Below, piece after piece: positions 45,569 to 55,314 of a stretch of 64,000 bases of DNA (position 1 is its first letter; each line of letters starts with the position of its first letter). The position numbers were made by a program, and so were the translations under genes. The stretch lies in the NCBI GenBank assembly GCA_051252005.1, contig JBPOEZ010000003.1, positions 1-64,000 of the forward strand, read 5' to 3'. The notes beneath the pieces were generated by a model that saw nothing but the letters and a program-made list of their open reading frames with translations, had not been told where the DNA came from and ran no database searches. This DNA comes from JACOMS01 sp051252005 (GTDB lineage Bacteria; Pseudomonadota; Alphaproteobacteria; Caulobacterales; Maricaulaceae).

Positions 45569-46957
45569 CTAGAAGCGCGTGTCAACAAGGCGTATAGGTT
45601 TCTGGCGCACATCCACTTGGGTTGTATCGCCGGTTGCTCCGATAGGAACAAGCTTTACCGTCATACCGAGACCTAGTTTTTGTTTGAGCAAAGCTTCATA
45701 TTTTGGCATTAGCTTCGCAGAGTCGGCGTCTTTGCATTCGGCGATCACTGTCATCTCGTCACGACCTGCCTCGTCGCGATCAACCTGACAATAAAACTCC
45801 CCGCCAAAGCTGTCGAGTTCAGCCATTATAGGTCCAATGGCTTGCGGGAAAATGTTGATGCCACGTAGTTTAACCATATTGTCAGAGCGTCCGAGGAAAC
45901 CTTCGATACGCGTATAATTTAATCCGAGCGATGACTTCCCTGGGCGAACAGCAGATACGTCATGGGTGTTAAACCGTATGATCGGGAAGACATCGTCTTT
46001 GTACAAACATGTACAAACCATATCTCCGCTTTGACCGTCCTTCACAGGCTTACCTGTATCAATATCGCATATCTCAAGATATTGGGCGTCCTCCATAACG
46101 TATAAACCGTCTTGGTCCGGTCCTTCCCCGGCGATTGCGCCCGTATCACCGACACCGTACCAGTCATAACATTTCGCGCCGCCCCACATTTCAGAGACGG
46201 CGCCTTTGTCTTCTCGTCCCATGTGACCAGAAATTGTCCGAACAGGAATATCTACGCCGGGCTCAAGCCCTGCCTCTCTCGCAACCTTGGCAAGTTTTTT
46301 GATGTAATCTGCAAAGCCAACAATAGCCGTTGCGCCGAAATCAGCCATCATTTGCACTTGCTTTACCGAGCGGGTTTCAACCCCTGTCCCAGCGGAGACA
46401 AAGGTCGCTTGCGTCCAATGGGTGACAGCTTCGCGGATATAATGCCCGCCATTGATTGGGCCATGACCGTAAACGGAATGAATTACGTCTCCTCGGCCAA
46501 TACCTTGTATCGTATAAAGACGCGCTAAAAGTAGATTTTGCACTTCACGTGATTTAGGCCCAAAGATCAGCACTTGCGGCTTCCCTGTTGTGCCGGATGT
46601 TGTGTGAAATTTAATCGGAGGTTGATCGTTGGGAGAATAACTGTCCAATCCTGAGAAATCACCAAATGGCGGACACCGTTCAATAGACGCCATGATATCT
46701 GACTTGTCATACGTCGGGAGTTTACCAATATCCTTTAGACCATCAATATCACCTGGCTCTAACCCCTGTGCGCCCCAAAGCTTTTGATAAAATGGCGTTT
46801 TCCAAGCACGCAACAGCATTTTACGGAACAAGCGATCTTGATGCGCGAAAAGCGCGTCGCGACTTATGTTCTTAGCAAAAGAAAGAAACTCATCCCCGAT
46901 AGGGTGGTCAGCCCGCAGTTGCTTGGGGTCTACGAAGTCAAAATAGGTTGCATGCAT
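45569..46957 (-). CDS. PaaK-family aryl/acyl-CoA ligase
   Basis: A 462-residue adenylate-forming enzyme of the phenylacetate-CoA ligase family. The AMP-binding motif is TTSGTTGKPQVL; later conserved parts are YDWYGVGDTG, the Asp in RFNTHDVS and the hinge GRSDNMVKLRGINIFP. It activates a carboxylic acid with ATP and CoA. The substrate is unlikely to be phenylacetate, since no paaA-E genes are present. Confidence 0.92.
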   Translation of the reverse strand: MHATYFDFVDPKQLRADHPIGDEFLSFAKNISRDALFAHQDRLFRKMLLRAWKTPFYQKLWGAQGLEPGDIDGLKDIGKLPTYDKSDIMASIERCPPFGDFSGLDSYSPNDQPPIKFHTTSGTTGKPQVLIFGPKSREVQNLLLARLYTIQGIGRGDVIHSVYGHGPINGGHYIREAVTHWTQATFVSAGTGVETRSVKQVQMMADFGATAIVGFADYIKKLAKVAREAGLEPGVDIPVRTISGHMGREDKGAVSEMWGGAKCYDWYGVGDTGAIAGEGPDQDGLYVMEDAQYLEICDIDTGKPVKDGQSGDMVCTCLYKDDVFPIIRFNTHDVSAVRPGKSSLGLNYTRIEGFLGRSDNMVKLRGINIFPQAIGPIMAELDSFGGEFYCQVDRDEAGRDEMTVIAECKDADSAKLMPKYEALLKQKLGLGMTVKLVPIGATGDTTQVDVRQKPIRLVDTRF

Positions 46958-46972
46958 AATTTATCAGTCCAC

Positions 46973-48331
46973 TTACAAGCCTGACGCACACGCGAAGAGT
47001 TCCGCGCAATTATCTGACTTCTCCAGATTATCTACGAGACTAATGAGCCTGTTTGCGGTGTCTTTCGCATTGACCTCACTCAATCCGAACGCAAGGCAAT
47101 CTCGAAATTTATCAAGATGTTGTTCTGCCGTAAGCGGATCGGCTGGCGACCCAAATAGTGTGCCGATAGCCGCGGCTTTCTTCTCTCCATTTTTCAGGCG
47201 TGCCGTCATACTTTGAGGAACAAACTCCGCTGGAGATTCTATATGATTCTTTTCAATCTTAATTTTTCTCGATGCGACCCGAATGGCGTCACTCTGAAGG
47301 TCTGCAGCCGTGAAATCCTTTAGCCCCACAGTTCCGCGCATCAAGACAATTGGAGCTAAATACGGGAAACAAAGCCGTGCATAATTTGCGGTCATATTAT
47401 CAATGATAGGGCGGTCAACGAGACGTTGAATGATGGGGGGAGCAGACAGTGTTAGGCTCTCAAGGTTATCTAGAGTCACGCCCTGTTTTAACAATTCCTG
47501 CACCAAGACTATTCCGCCTTGCGCAGCACGGCCTGTCGGAAATGGTTTCCAGCTAACTTCTGTAATGCGGTGGATCTTTCCGAGGCGCTCTGCTGCGGCC
47601 TTAGGGTCGGCGTCATCTTCAAACATGTTAAAGTAACCAAACGGACCCTCTAGGGAGCTTTCAGGGCCAAACAACCCAGCTTCTGCTAAATCACAGGCCA
47701 CAATAGCCGCTCGTGCTGCACCCGCAATTTGCACTGGCAAAGTCGGCTTCCCCTCCACATGGGCCTGCATAACGCCTGCACATTGTGCCAAAGCGCAGCC
47801 CATAGCCGACAAAGTTGTTGCCTCATCAAATCTTCTCAACCTAGCAATGCCTAGCGTAGCTCCGAATAAACCGGCCGTGGCAGGGCGAAAAAATTTTAAC
47901 GGCGAAGTCACGGCTACGCCCAATTCCACCGCTACATCTACGGCAACAATCACGGCCTCCATAAGCTGACGCCCTGTAACGCCGCCTAAACGGTCTGCCT
48001 CGGCTGAGACAGCCGCGAATATAGTTGCCATGGGATGAACAACCGCAGGCTCATGGACACAATCATACTCCATAGAGTGAATTTGGAATCCGTTGAGAAA
48101 TGCAGCCGTAGCCGCCGATGCTCTCATTCCACGTCCCCAAAGATGAGCATCATCGCCCTTGCCCCAACTCAGCGCAGTTTTGAACACGGCTTCGTTGAAT
48201 GGAGCTTTTGAACCTGCGACCCCAACACCTATGCTGTCGAGAATAAAGATCTTTGCTGCATTATAGGCGCCCTGAGAGAACGTTTCTTGCTCTAAAGCGT
48301 AGCGGGCAAATGTGCGTGATATGTCACTCAT
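46973..48331 (-). CDS. MmgE/PrpD family protein (paralogue 1)
   Basis: A 452-residue member of the MmgE/PrpD fold (2-methylcitrate dehydratase, cis-aconitate decarboxylase and relatives). The conserved early region LDSIGVGVAGSKAP and MEYDCVHEPAVVHP are clear. It starts within the end of the next upstream paralogue (4-base overlap). Probably a dehydratase, isomerase or decarboxylase of a substituted tri- or dicarboxylate. Confidence 0.9.
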   Translation of the reverse strand: MSDISRTFARYALEQETFSQGAYNAAKIFILDSIGVGVAGSKAPFNEAVFKTALSWGKGDDAHLWGRGMRASAATAAFLNGFQIHSMEYDCVHEPAVVHPMATIFAAVSAEADRLGGVTGRQLMEAVIVAVDVAVELGVAVTSPLKFFRPATAGLFGATLGIARLRRFDEATTLSAMGCALAQCAGVMQAHVEGKPTLPVQIAGAARAAIVACDLAEAGLFGPESSLEGPFGYFNMFEDDADPKAAAERLGKIHRITEVSWKPFPTGRAAQGGIVLVQELLKQGVTLDNLESLTLSAPPIIQRLVDRPIIDNMTANYARLCFPYLAPIVLMRGTVGLKDFTAADLQSDAIRVASRKIKIEKNHIESPAEFVPQSMTARLKNGEKKAAAIGTLFGSPADPLTAEQHLDKFRDCLAFGLSEVNAKDTANRLISLVDNLEKSDNCAELFACASGL

Positions 48332-49614
48332 GGAAGCAAACTTACATATTTTTGAATGCTGCCATCGCCGTTTAAAGACAACGCCGCTTTGGACAATTGT
48401 TGTGATCGAGGTTTCGTTAGTCCCGAATGCCGCATCAACAGAACCGCTTTGCTTATTACCGACGTCTCACTCATAGGCTTTTCGGGGTCCCCAAATGCAT
48501 CTCTCACTGCGTAATGTTTGCCGTCAACAAAGATTTCTGCCCCATAATGTGAGGGGTAGACCGAATTAAATTTATTAGTGGATTTGACTGAAATACGGCC
48601 TCGGAGTGCTTTCGTTTTTGACAGAGCCTCATTTGAAAAGTCATTAAGTTCGGGCGCGCCGTATAATAATGTGTGGGCCACGACATGCTGAAGGGAGAAC
48701 TTGGCCTCTAGTCCGGCTAGCGGTTTCGGACGGTCACAAAATTTAAGCGCGTCGGAATATGTTTCAACAACGATTGGCCCATCGCTAAGCTCTACTTTCA
48801 AAGCCGCATCAATTGCCGGATGTGTATGGCGGCAGGCAGGATAAGGCTTAAGGCTTGTTTCGTGCATGAGCCAATTTACGTCAGGGTCTGCTAAAACACT
48901 TTCAGGGTTTGCACCAGGGCACATGGCTTTGAAAAATCCCTGCTCTCCCTCTAAGATAGATCGCGGCCCTTGAAAACCTTGCGCCGATAAAATGGCCGCA
49001 AGCACGCCTGCATGGGCAGCATGACCTGCGTGAAGTTGTTTGGCCATCGAGTCCGGTTCGTGGCGGGTTTGCCAAAGGCCCGCCGCTTGTGTTCCTGCGA
49101 GACCAAGAGCAGAGACTAAGTCACTTCCCTTGAGCAAATGACAGGCCGCCGCCGCTGCGCCAAAAGGCCCACACGTCGCCGTATTGTGCCAAAATGCATA
49201 ATGTCCAGCTCCTACGGCACGGCCAATACGAATGGTGGCCTCGTACCCTATGACAATAGAGTCGAGAAAATCATTGGCACTAGCGCCCGTATACTCGGCG
49301 ATCGCTAGGGCTGCAGGAATGATTGTCGGCGCAGCATGAAGTACAGCTTGGCGATCAACATCATCCATTTCAAGTACATTGCCGAGGCAACCATTATGCA
49401 ACGCCGCCATTAACGGCGAGGATTTCGGCGCCCCTATGCGGCTGCAATCTCCAATCTCATTAGGAAATGCATTCGTAATTTTCTGTCCAGCTGGCTCCGC
49501 CTGCCCAGCTGCCGCACATCCTGTCCAATCAAGTAAAAGTAAGGCGGCTCTCTGTCGATCCTGATCGGTAATAGTTCGCGCCAAAATGGGAACAAGCCTT
49601 TCAGTGACAGTCAT
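48328..49614 (-). CDS. MmgE/PrpD family protein (paralogue 2)
   Basis: A 428-residue MmgE/PrpD protein with LLDWTGCAAAGQAEPAG and LEMDDVDRQAVLHAAPTIIPA, both conserved in the family. I prefer ATG 49614, which gives the family N-terminus (MTVTERLVPILA); a GTG at 49659 overlapping the CaiB gene is possible. Together with paralogue 1 it may form a heteromeric enzyme. Confidence 0.9.
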   Translation of the reverse strand: MTVTERLVPILARTITDQDRQRAALLLLDWTGCAAAGQAEPAGQKITNAFPNEIGDCSRIGAPKSSPLMAALHNGCLGNVLEMDDVDRQAVLHAAPTIIPAALAIAEYTGASANDFLDSIVIGYEATIRIGRAVGAGHYAFWHNTATCGPFGAAAAACHLLKGSDLVSALGLAGTQAAGLWQTRHEPDSMAKQLHAGHAAHAGVLAAILSAQGFQGPRSILEGEQGFFKAMCPGANPESVLADPDVNWLMHETSLKPYPACRHTHPAIDAALKVELSDGPIVVETYSDALKFCDRPKPLAGLEAKFSLQHVVAHTLLYGAPELNDFSNEALSKTKALRGRISVKSTNKFNSVYPSHYGAEIFVDGKHYAVRDAFGDPEKPMSETSVISKAVLLMRHSGLTKPRSQQLSKAALSLNGDGSIQKYVSLLP

Positions 49615-49648
49615 GAGCACATCTCTACGGCTAAGTTTAGCGCGGCCA

Positions 49649-50752
49649 TCAAAATCCACCTTTCAAGTCTGCGGTATCTTGCCCAAATTCCGGCAAATCA
49701 AATGACAACTGTGCTGGCTCATTTCGAAACCGCATAGGGTTTTGAATATGCTTCTTACCCTTCGAATCCGTGACTACTGGCGCGCCGTGCTCCGTCAGTG
49801 ATTCATGGAGATTACGAATAGTTGACCAACAGCAATCAACATCTCTCAAGAATACTTCCCACTGTATTTGTGTCTTAGATGCAAACGTGGTTTTCAAAAA
49901 ATCTATGACTGCGCCTTGTTCTCCGACGGCCTTCTTCATTGTAGGTATCAAATCTGGGCGCTCCAACGCCGAAAGCAAATTCGATACAAATTTAGGCTCA
50001 CTTCCGCCGAGCACTATATGCCCACCGTCTTTGGTCTCATAAATATTTACAAACGCATTGCCGCCAAAATTACGCATCTTCGACCGTTCCGGTGCACGGT
50101 CTTCGGCGAATACTGGGCCCGTCACATTCGGCACCCATGAGAGAAGGCTATCATACATGGAGATATCAAGATAATCCCCCTCGCCTGTTTGCTGCCGTCG
50201 GTACAGCGCCATCAAGACACCCGATAAGGCATGAAGAGAGGCCGTCATGTCAGCCGATGGCATAGGCGTCAATGCGGGAGCGTCGTCCATTCCGCGCGTT
50301 AGGTCAGCGGTTCCTGCCATCGCTTGAACAATGAGGTCATGGGCGGGTTTGTCTTTGTATTGACCTTCCTGTCCAAATGCGGAAATGGAACAATAAATAA
50401 TGCCGGGCTTAATAGCTTTGATTGCCGCGTAGTCCACACCAAGCCGCGCCACAACACCAGGACGGAAGGCTTCAACAAAGACGTCAGCCTGAGCCGCGAG
50501 TTTCATAAACTGCGCGTGTTGCTCAGTGTCTTTCAAATTTACTTTGTAACTTTTTTTGCCGCGCGCAATGTTCGCAAACCAAACCGAAGTCCCGTCTGGG
50601 TATTTCTCTCCCATGGCACGCGTCGGCTCTCCAAGACCGTTATCGGGTTCGACCATCACAACATCTGCGCCGTGATCGGCCATCATCATGGTCATGTGCG
50701 GGCCCGGAAGGAACGCCGAAAGATCGAGAACTTTGACGCCCTCTAGCTTCAT
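49649..50752 (-). CDS. CaiB/BaiF family CoA-transferase (1 of 3)
   Basis: A 367-residue class III CoA-transferase. The N-terminal VLDLSAFLPGPHMTMMMADHG and the catalytic Asp in PSADMTASLHALSG are present. It moves CoA between carboxylic acids. It overlaps its CaiB neighbour by four bases, suggesting the two may form a heterodimer or act in sequence. Confidence 0.93.
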   Translation of the reverse strand: MKLEGVKVLDLSAFLPGPHMTMMMADHGADVVMVEPDNGLGEPTRAMGEKYPDGTSVWFANIARGKKSYKVNLKDTEQHAQFMKLAAQADVFVEAFRPGVVARLGVDYAAIKAIKPGIIYCSISAFGQEGQYKDKPAHDLIVQAMAGTADLTRGMDDAPALTPMPSADMTASLHALSGVLMALYRRQQTGEGDYLDISMYDSLLSWVPNVTGPVFAEDRAPERSKMRNFGGNAFVNIYETKDGGHIVLGGSEPKFVSNLLSALERPDLIPTMKKAVGEQGAVIDFLKTTFASKTQIQWEVFLRDVDCCWSTIRNLHESLTEHGAPVVTDSKGKKHIQNPMRFRNEPAQLSFDLPEFGQDTADLKGGF

Positions 50753-51897
50753 TTAATAAGCGCCTGTGTATCCGCGCCAAGCTCAGGCGAAATACCGCCC
50801 TTCAGACGTTGTCCGTTTAATCTATAGGGGGACGAGAGCAACCGAATTTTTTGCCCTGGCATTTGGTCATGTTTATCCTCATACACCATCTCTACCTCAT
50901 GAACATAATCATTCTCTAGCGCTTGTTCGATATCATAAACAGGAGCTGCTGGCACATACCCGCCAAACTTTTCCATCCAATGTGCGACAGTGTTAGTTTT
51001 AAGAACGCCTTCAACCTCATCTTGTACAATAGCGCGGTTGGCGCGGCGGTCTTCAACCTTTACAAAGCGTGAGTCTGCAACCCACTCAGGTTTACCGAGG
51101 CGCTCACAGAGCCGTTCCCAGAATTTCTGTGTCTGGCAGCAGAACATAAGCCAGCCATCGCCCGCTTCCATAAGCTGACTTGGGACAATCGCGGGGTGCG
51201 CTCCGCGTGGTTGCCGTGTTGTCACATCACCTGAATTTAAATACCACGTTGCAGGGTATGAAAGCTGGTGAAGTGCCGTGTCGAATAATGACACATCGAT
51301 ATCACAACCTTCGCCGCTGCGGTGCGCGCCAAAAACAGCCGACACTAACCCCGTCGCAAACATGGAGCCGGTCATGAAATCGACCATGGATAAACCAAAG
51401 CGGACCGGCGGTCCGTCAGGCTCACCCGTGACAGAGCAAAACCCTGCCTCGGCTTGCATTAGATAATCATAGCCTGGCCATGCTTCACGGCTATTACCGC
51501 GGCCATAAGCTGATAAATGCGCGCAAACTATCTTGGGGTTGATTGCCTTTAACGCGTCGTAATCAATTTTGAGCTTCTTCGGGAGATCACCCCGCAAATT
51601 GTTGGAAACTGCATCCGCCGTTTTGATCAAGGCCTCAAAGGCTTCGCGGCCTTCTTTTGATTTCAGGTCGAGTGAAAGTGACTTCTTGTTTCGATTAAAC
51701 GTCTGAAAAAACTGACTGTCTTTATCGCCAATAAGGTGCGGGGAAACAAAACGCGATACATCCCCGCCCGTGAGCGGATTCTCGATCTTAATAACTTCAG
51801 CGCCGAGATCAGCTAAAAGCTGGGTTCCGTAGGGTCCTGCCCCATACTGCTCCACTGCGATAATGCGAATGCCTTTTAGGGGGAGGTTCTGCTTCAT
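50749..51897 (-). CDS. CaiB/BaiF family CoA-transferase (2 of 3)
   Basis: A 382-residue class III CoA-transferase starting at ATG 51897 (MKQNLPLKGIRIIAVEQYGAG); the open frame continues to 52287 but only as a shadow of the acyl-CoA dehydrogenase. The catalytic Asp is in LSMVDFMTGSMFATG. It follows the acyl-CoA dehydrogenase stop by four bases. Confidence 0.93.
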   Translation of the reverse strand: MKQNLPLKGIRIIAVEQYGAGPYGTQLLADLGAEVIKIENPLTGGDVSRFVSPHLIGDKDSQFFQTFNRNKKSLSLDLKSKEGREAFEALIKTADAVSNNLRGDLPKKLKIDYDALKAINPKIVCAHLSAYGRGNSREAWPGYDYLMQAEAGFCSVTGEPDGPPVRFGLSMVDFMTGSMFATGLVSAVFGAHRSGEGCDIDVSLFDTALHQLSYPATWYLNSGDVTTRQPRGAHPAIVPSQLMEAGDGWLMFCCQTQKFWERLCERLGKPEWVADSRFVKVEDRRANRAIVQDEVEGVLKTNTVAHWMEKFGGYVPAAPVYDIEQALENDYVHEVEMVYEDKHDQMPGQKIRLLSSPYRLNGQRLKGGISPELGADTQALIK

Positions 51898-51901
51898 GTG
51901 C

Positions 51902-53089
51902 TTAAATCTTATTTCTAGCGATTTGTTGCTTCGCAATGATGATGCGCTGCATTTCGTTAGTGCCTTCACCGATGCACATAAGCGGCGCTTCGCGGAAAAG
52001 GCGTTCGACCGGATATTCTTTGGAGTAAGAGTAGCCGCCATGAATCCGCATAGCTTCCAAGGAATTTTCGACAGCGGCTTCAGAGGCAAAATATTTCGCC
52101 ATGCCAGCTTCCATGTCGCAGCGTTCCCCGGAATCGTAAGCCTTGGCTGCATTCTCAACGAGAAGCTCTGCTGCCTTCGCGCGAGTCGCCATTTCGCCGA
52201 GTTTGAGTTGAATAGCCTGATGCTCGCAGATCGGTTTTCCGAATGTCTTACGTTCCTGAGCATATCGCGTCGCTTCTTCCAGAGCACGATTAGCGATACC
52301 TACTGAACGGGCAGCCACGTTAATCCGGCCGAGCTCCAAGCCGCCGACAGCTTGGAAAAAGCCTTTACCGGCTTCGCCGCCGATCAGGTGACGCTTGGCA
52401 TCAAGACGGTAATCATCGAAGAATATTTCCGCAGAATCTATGCCCTTATAAGCCAGTTTTTGCATCTTTTTACCGGTCGTATAACCAGAGTACGCTTCTC
52501 CAGTATCGGGGTCGACCTTCGGCGTGATGAACATAGACATGCCTCGGTAACGCGGATCAGCATCAGGGTCTGTTTTCACCATCAAGGCTACTGCGCCGCC
52601 CATAATGCTATTTGAAATCCAAGTTTTCGAACCGTTGATCACATAATGATCCCCGTCTTTCTTAGCGACCGTTTTAATGGCTTGCAAATCTGTGCCAGCA
52701 TTTGGTTCCGTTAGGCCAAGGGCTCCGCGAATTTCGCCAGATGTGAATTTTGGTAGCCAGTATTCTTTCTGAAAATCAGTACCGAACTTTTCGACGACTG
52801 TTGCCATCATGACGTGAGAATTAAAAATACCAGTAAGACTCATCCATTCTTCTGAAATACGGGTAACAATTTTAGCGTAAAAGGACGCTGATAATCCAAG
52901 GCCGCCATAGTCCTGCCCGATGGTCGCGCCGAATAAGCCAAATTCTTTCATTTGCTCGACAAAGTCATGCGGGTACTCATCCGCATGCTCCATCTCCATA
53001 ACCTTATCTCGCACATCTTCGCGGCACCATCTATCGATGGTGTCGAACATCATGCTCTCATCTTCGGCTGTCCAAGCTGTATCGCTCAT
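51902..53089 (-). CDS. Acyl-CoA dehydrogenase
   Basis: A 395-residue flavin enzyme. The FAD/substrate region GALGLTEPNAGTDLQAIKT, the RKTFGKPICEHQAIQ motif and the catalytic base Glu375 in IGEGTNEMQR are present. It forms an enoyl-CoA from an acyl-CoA. Its start overlaps the MaoC stop by one base. Confidence 0.95.
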   Translation of the reverse strand: MSDTAWTAEDESMMFDTIDRWCREDVRDKVMEMEHADEYPHDFVEQMKEFGLFGATIGQDYGGLGLSASFYAKIVTRISEEWMSLTGIFNSHVMMATVVEKFGTDFQKEYWLPKFTSGEIRGALGLTEPNAGTDLQAIKTVAKKDGDHYVINGSKTWISNSIMGGAVALMVKTDPDADPRYRGMSMFITPKVDPDTGEAYSGYTTGKKMQKLAYKGIDSAEIFFDDYRLDAKRHLIGGEAGKGFFQAVGGLELGRINVAARSVGIANRALEEATRYAQERKTFGKPICEHQAIQLKLGEMATRAKAAELLVENAAKAYDSGERCDMEAGMAKYFASEAAVENSLEAMRIHGGYSYSKEYPVERLFREAPLMCIGEGTNEMQRIIIAKQQIARNKI

Positions 53090-53610
53090 TAGTAATTCTC
53101 AACTTTATCTTCGACGGCATTGCCTTTGGACGGGATGAGCATGTTGCGTTCAAAGATGCAAACCATGGTACCGTCCTGATTAAAACCTCGCGTCACAATT
53201 TTAACAATGCCCTGCCCCGGACGAGATTTACTTTCACGTTTACCAAGCACTTCGCTTTCGCCGTAAATCGTATCACCAGCGAAAACAGGGGCCGTAAATT
53301 TAACGCCGTCCATACCCAAGTTAGCGATAGCTTTTTGGCTTGTGTCCGTCACGGACATACCGATCAAAAGCGCTAACGTATAAGGGCTAACAACTAGGTT
53401 CTTTTTAAACTCACTTGCTTTGGCAAACTCAGCGTCAAAATGCATTGGGTGCGTGTTCATCGTCATCAAAGTAAACATGTGGTTGTCATACTCAGTGACA
53501 GTTTTTCCCGGACGGTGTTCATAAATATGGCCAACTTCGAAATCATCATAATAACGACCGAACGTCTCTCGGAACCGATTGGGCCCGACTTCTTTGACTG
53601 TACCCGCCAT
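53089..53610 (-). CDS. MaoC-like (mesaconyl-CoA-hydratase-type) dehydratase
   Basis: A 173-residue single hot-dog domain. The hydratase motif reads TMNTHPMHFDAEFA instead of the canonical GDxNPLH; the subfamily next to HpcH-type lyases often has this form. I infer it hydrates a mesaconyl-CoA-like enoyl-CoA to a citramalyl-CoA-like product, feeding the lyase two bases downstream. Confidence 0.88.
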   Translation of the reverse strand: MAGTVKEVGPNRFRETFGRYYDDFEVGHIYEHRPGKTVTEYDNHMFTLMTMNTHPMHFDAEFAKASEFKKNLVVSPYTLALLIGMSVTDTSQKAIANLGMDGVKFTAPVFAGDTIYGESEVLGKRESKSRPGQGIVKIVTRGFNQDGTMVCIFERNMLIPSKGNAVEDKVENY

Positions 53611-53612
53611 AT

Positions 53613-54425
53613 CTAATTCTTTCTTGCTGCGAGAATACGCTCTGCTTTTTTCACCAGCGGCGTCTCAATTAACTTACCATCTAATAACGCCACGTTGCCG
53701 CCCGTTGTTTGATACGCCGCAATCACGCGTTCTGCCTGTGCGATTTCGTCCTCTGAAGGCTCTAAGGCAGTGTGAATTCTCTCAATTTGAGCAGGGTGGA
53801 TTGCCGAGCGGGAATGAATACCAATCGCTTTAGCCTGCCGAGTTGTCGCTTCGCAATCATCCAAATCTCTAACATGAATATGCGGCACATCAAAAAGCTG
53901 TACGTCATAGGCCGCCGCCGCTGCCACCAAGAGTGACCTTGCGTAAAGATGCGTTTCCCACTCGAGATCGCAATCCACATCACCTGCATAGTCAACAGCC
54001 CCGTACATGGCGAGGGCAACTCTTTTGTGCGATAAAGTTTTACTCGCATTTACCAATCCCAGACCGCTTTCGATGATGGGGAAAAATGGCCCCAAGGCTT
54101 TTGGTAGCGCTTTATCAAGGGCTTCTATGTCTCTTCTGGAGACGACCTTCGGAATCATGATAAAAGGGAGAGCTAACCCGCTGGCTGCGAGCGCTTTAAT
54201 GTCATCGGCAGCGTAGGGCGTATCAAGGCCGTTTATACGCAGGCTAACATTTTTATGCTTTGTCTCTGCCAACCATTTTAAAACTACCACGCGCGCGTCA
54301 GATTTTTCGTCTGGCGCGACCGCATCCTCTAGGTCAATGCACACAAGATCTGCGCCAGCCTGGCAAGCTTTCTCAAACCGATCCGGCCGATTTCCTGGGA
54401 CAAATAGTTGAGATCTAAAATACAT
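53613..54425 (-). CDS. HpcH/HpaI-family CoA-ester lyase (CitE-like)
   Basis: A 270-residue aldolase-type lyase related to citrate lyase beta and malyl/citramalyl-CoA lyases. RSQLFVPGNRPDRFEKA at the N-terminus and CIDLEDAVAPDEK (metal-binding acidic residues), then MYGAVDYAGDV and IHSRSAIHPAQI, are typical. With the MaoC hydratase it probably cleaves a hydroxyacyl-CoA to acetyl- or propionyl-CoA and a keto acid. Confidence 0.92.
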   Translation of the reverse strand: MYFRSQLFVPGNRPDRFEKACQAGADLVCIDLEDAVAPDEKSDARVVVLKWLAETKHKNVSLRINGLDTPYAADDIKALAASGLALPFIMIPKVVSRRDIEALDKALPKALGPFFPIIESGLGLVNASKTLSHKRVALAMYGAVDYAGDVDCDLEWETHLYARSLLVAAAAAYDVQLFDVPHIHVRDLDDCEATTRQAKAIGIHSRSAIHPAQIERIHTALEPSEDEIAQAERVIAAYQTTGGNVALLDGKLIETPLVKKAERILAARKN

Positions 54426-54429
54426 ATTT

Positions 54430-55314
54430 TTATTCCGGCTTTACATGACTGGCAAAATGGTTGGCGATGTCTTCACGGCTGGTCACCCAAACATCTTCGC
54501 GCTCTTTGACGTAATTTAAAAATTCACGGAACGCCCAAATGCGGCCCGGACGTCCGATAATCCGCAAATGCAAACCTAGGCTCATCATACGCGCCCCTTC
54601 CTCATTTGCCTCCGCAAGCAATTCATCAAATGTGCGCTTGGCATAATCAAGCCACATCTGCGCGGTGAAGCTTGGCGACAGCCAGAATTTCATATCATTA
54701 CTATCCACCGCGTAGGGCAGAACAATAATCGGCGGTGTACCATCGTCAAAGGTCTCCCAACGCGGGAAGTCATCCGAATAATCATCCATATGATAGAGAT
54801 AGCCTTGCTTTGCCAAGGTCTTGCGCAGATGGTCGGTATGCAGATAGCGCGATAGATATCCCACAGGCCTTCGGCCCGTTGTCGACAAAATACTATCGGT
54901 TCCCTTTTGCACAAAGGCAGCCTCTTTAGCCTCATCCATAAAGGCTGTGAACAACCAACGGTATCCGTGAGATACCGGCTCGTCACCACGCGCGGTAATC
55001 GCATCGGCAAGCCACGGCGCTTTTTCAAGAGCCTGCGCGCATACTGTCCAGCTGGCTTTCACGCCCGCCGCATCCAACTCCCGCAGAACACGCGGCGCGC
55101 CTCGATTAATGCCGTACTGATAATTGCTTTCATTGCCATGCACGCGGATGGGAGCCTTTAGACCGCTCACGAGCTCGTCTACAGGTTCATTCGCTTTGTC
55201 GCCTTGAAGGATACCACGTTCAGCACCTTCTTCGACATTGACGACGATAGAAAGCGCAAGTTTCGCCCCATTGGGCCAAGAGAATTTTTTTGGGGCAGGT
55301 TCGTGAGCACTCAT
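54430..55314 (-). CDS. PuuE/NodB-type hydrolase (1 of 3)
   Basis: A 294-residue polysaccharide-deacetylase-fold protein of the allantoinase/cyclic-imidase (PuuE) branch: VVNVEEGAERGILQGD matches the PuuE N-terminus, and EPVSHGYRW carries the metal-binding His. Such enzymes hydrolyse cyclic amides or imides rather than sugars. Stop-to-start contact with the SDR gene shows it is in the operon. Confidence 0.88.
   Translation of the reverse strand: MSAHEPAPKKFSWPNGAKLALSIVVNVEEGAERGILQGDKANEPVDELVSGLKAPIRVHGNESNYQYGINRGAPRVLRELDAAGVKASWTVCAQALEKAPWLADAITARGDEPVSHGYRWLFTAFMDEAKEAAFVQKGTDSILSTTGRRPVGYLSRYLHTDHLRKTLAKQGYLYHMDDYSDDFPRWETFDDGTPPIIVLPYAVDSNDMKFWLSPSFTAQMWLDYAKRTFDELLAEANEEGARMMSLGLHLRIIGRPGRIWAFREFLNYVKEREDVWVTSREDIANHFASHVKPE

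Noticed and set aside
45569..46957. Phenylacetate degradation pathway
   Set aside because: A PaaK-like ligase is present but no ring epoxidase, isomerase or hydrolase genes of the paa pathway accompany it.
51898..52287. N-terminal extension of the second CaiB protein
   Set aside because: The extension is a shadow of the acyl-CoA dehydrogenase gene; the family N-terminus begins at 51897.
54430..55314. Peptidoglycan or chitin deacetylase function for the NodB-fold proteins
   Set aside because: No signal peptide, and the N-terminal VEEGAE-type motif matches the allantoinase/imidase branch instead.
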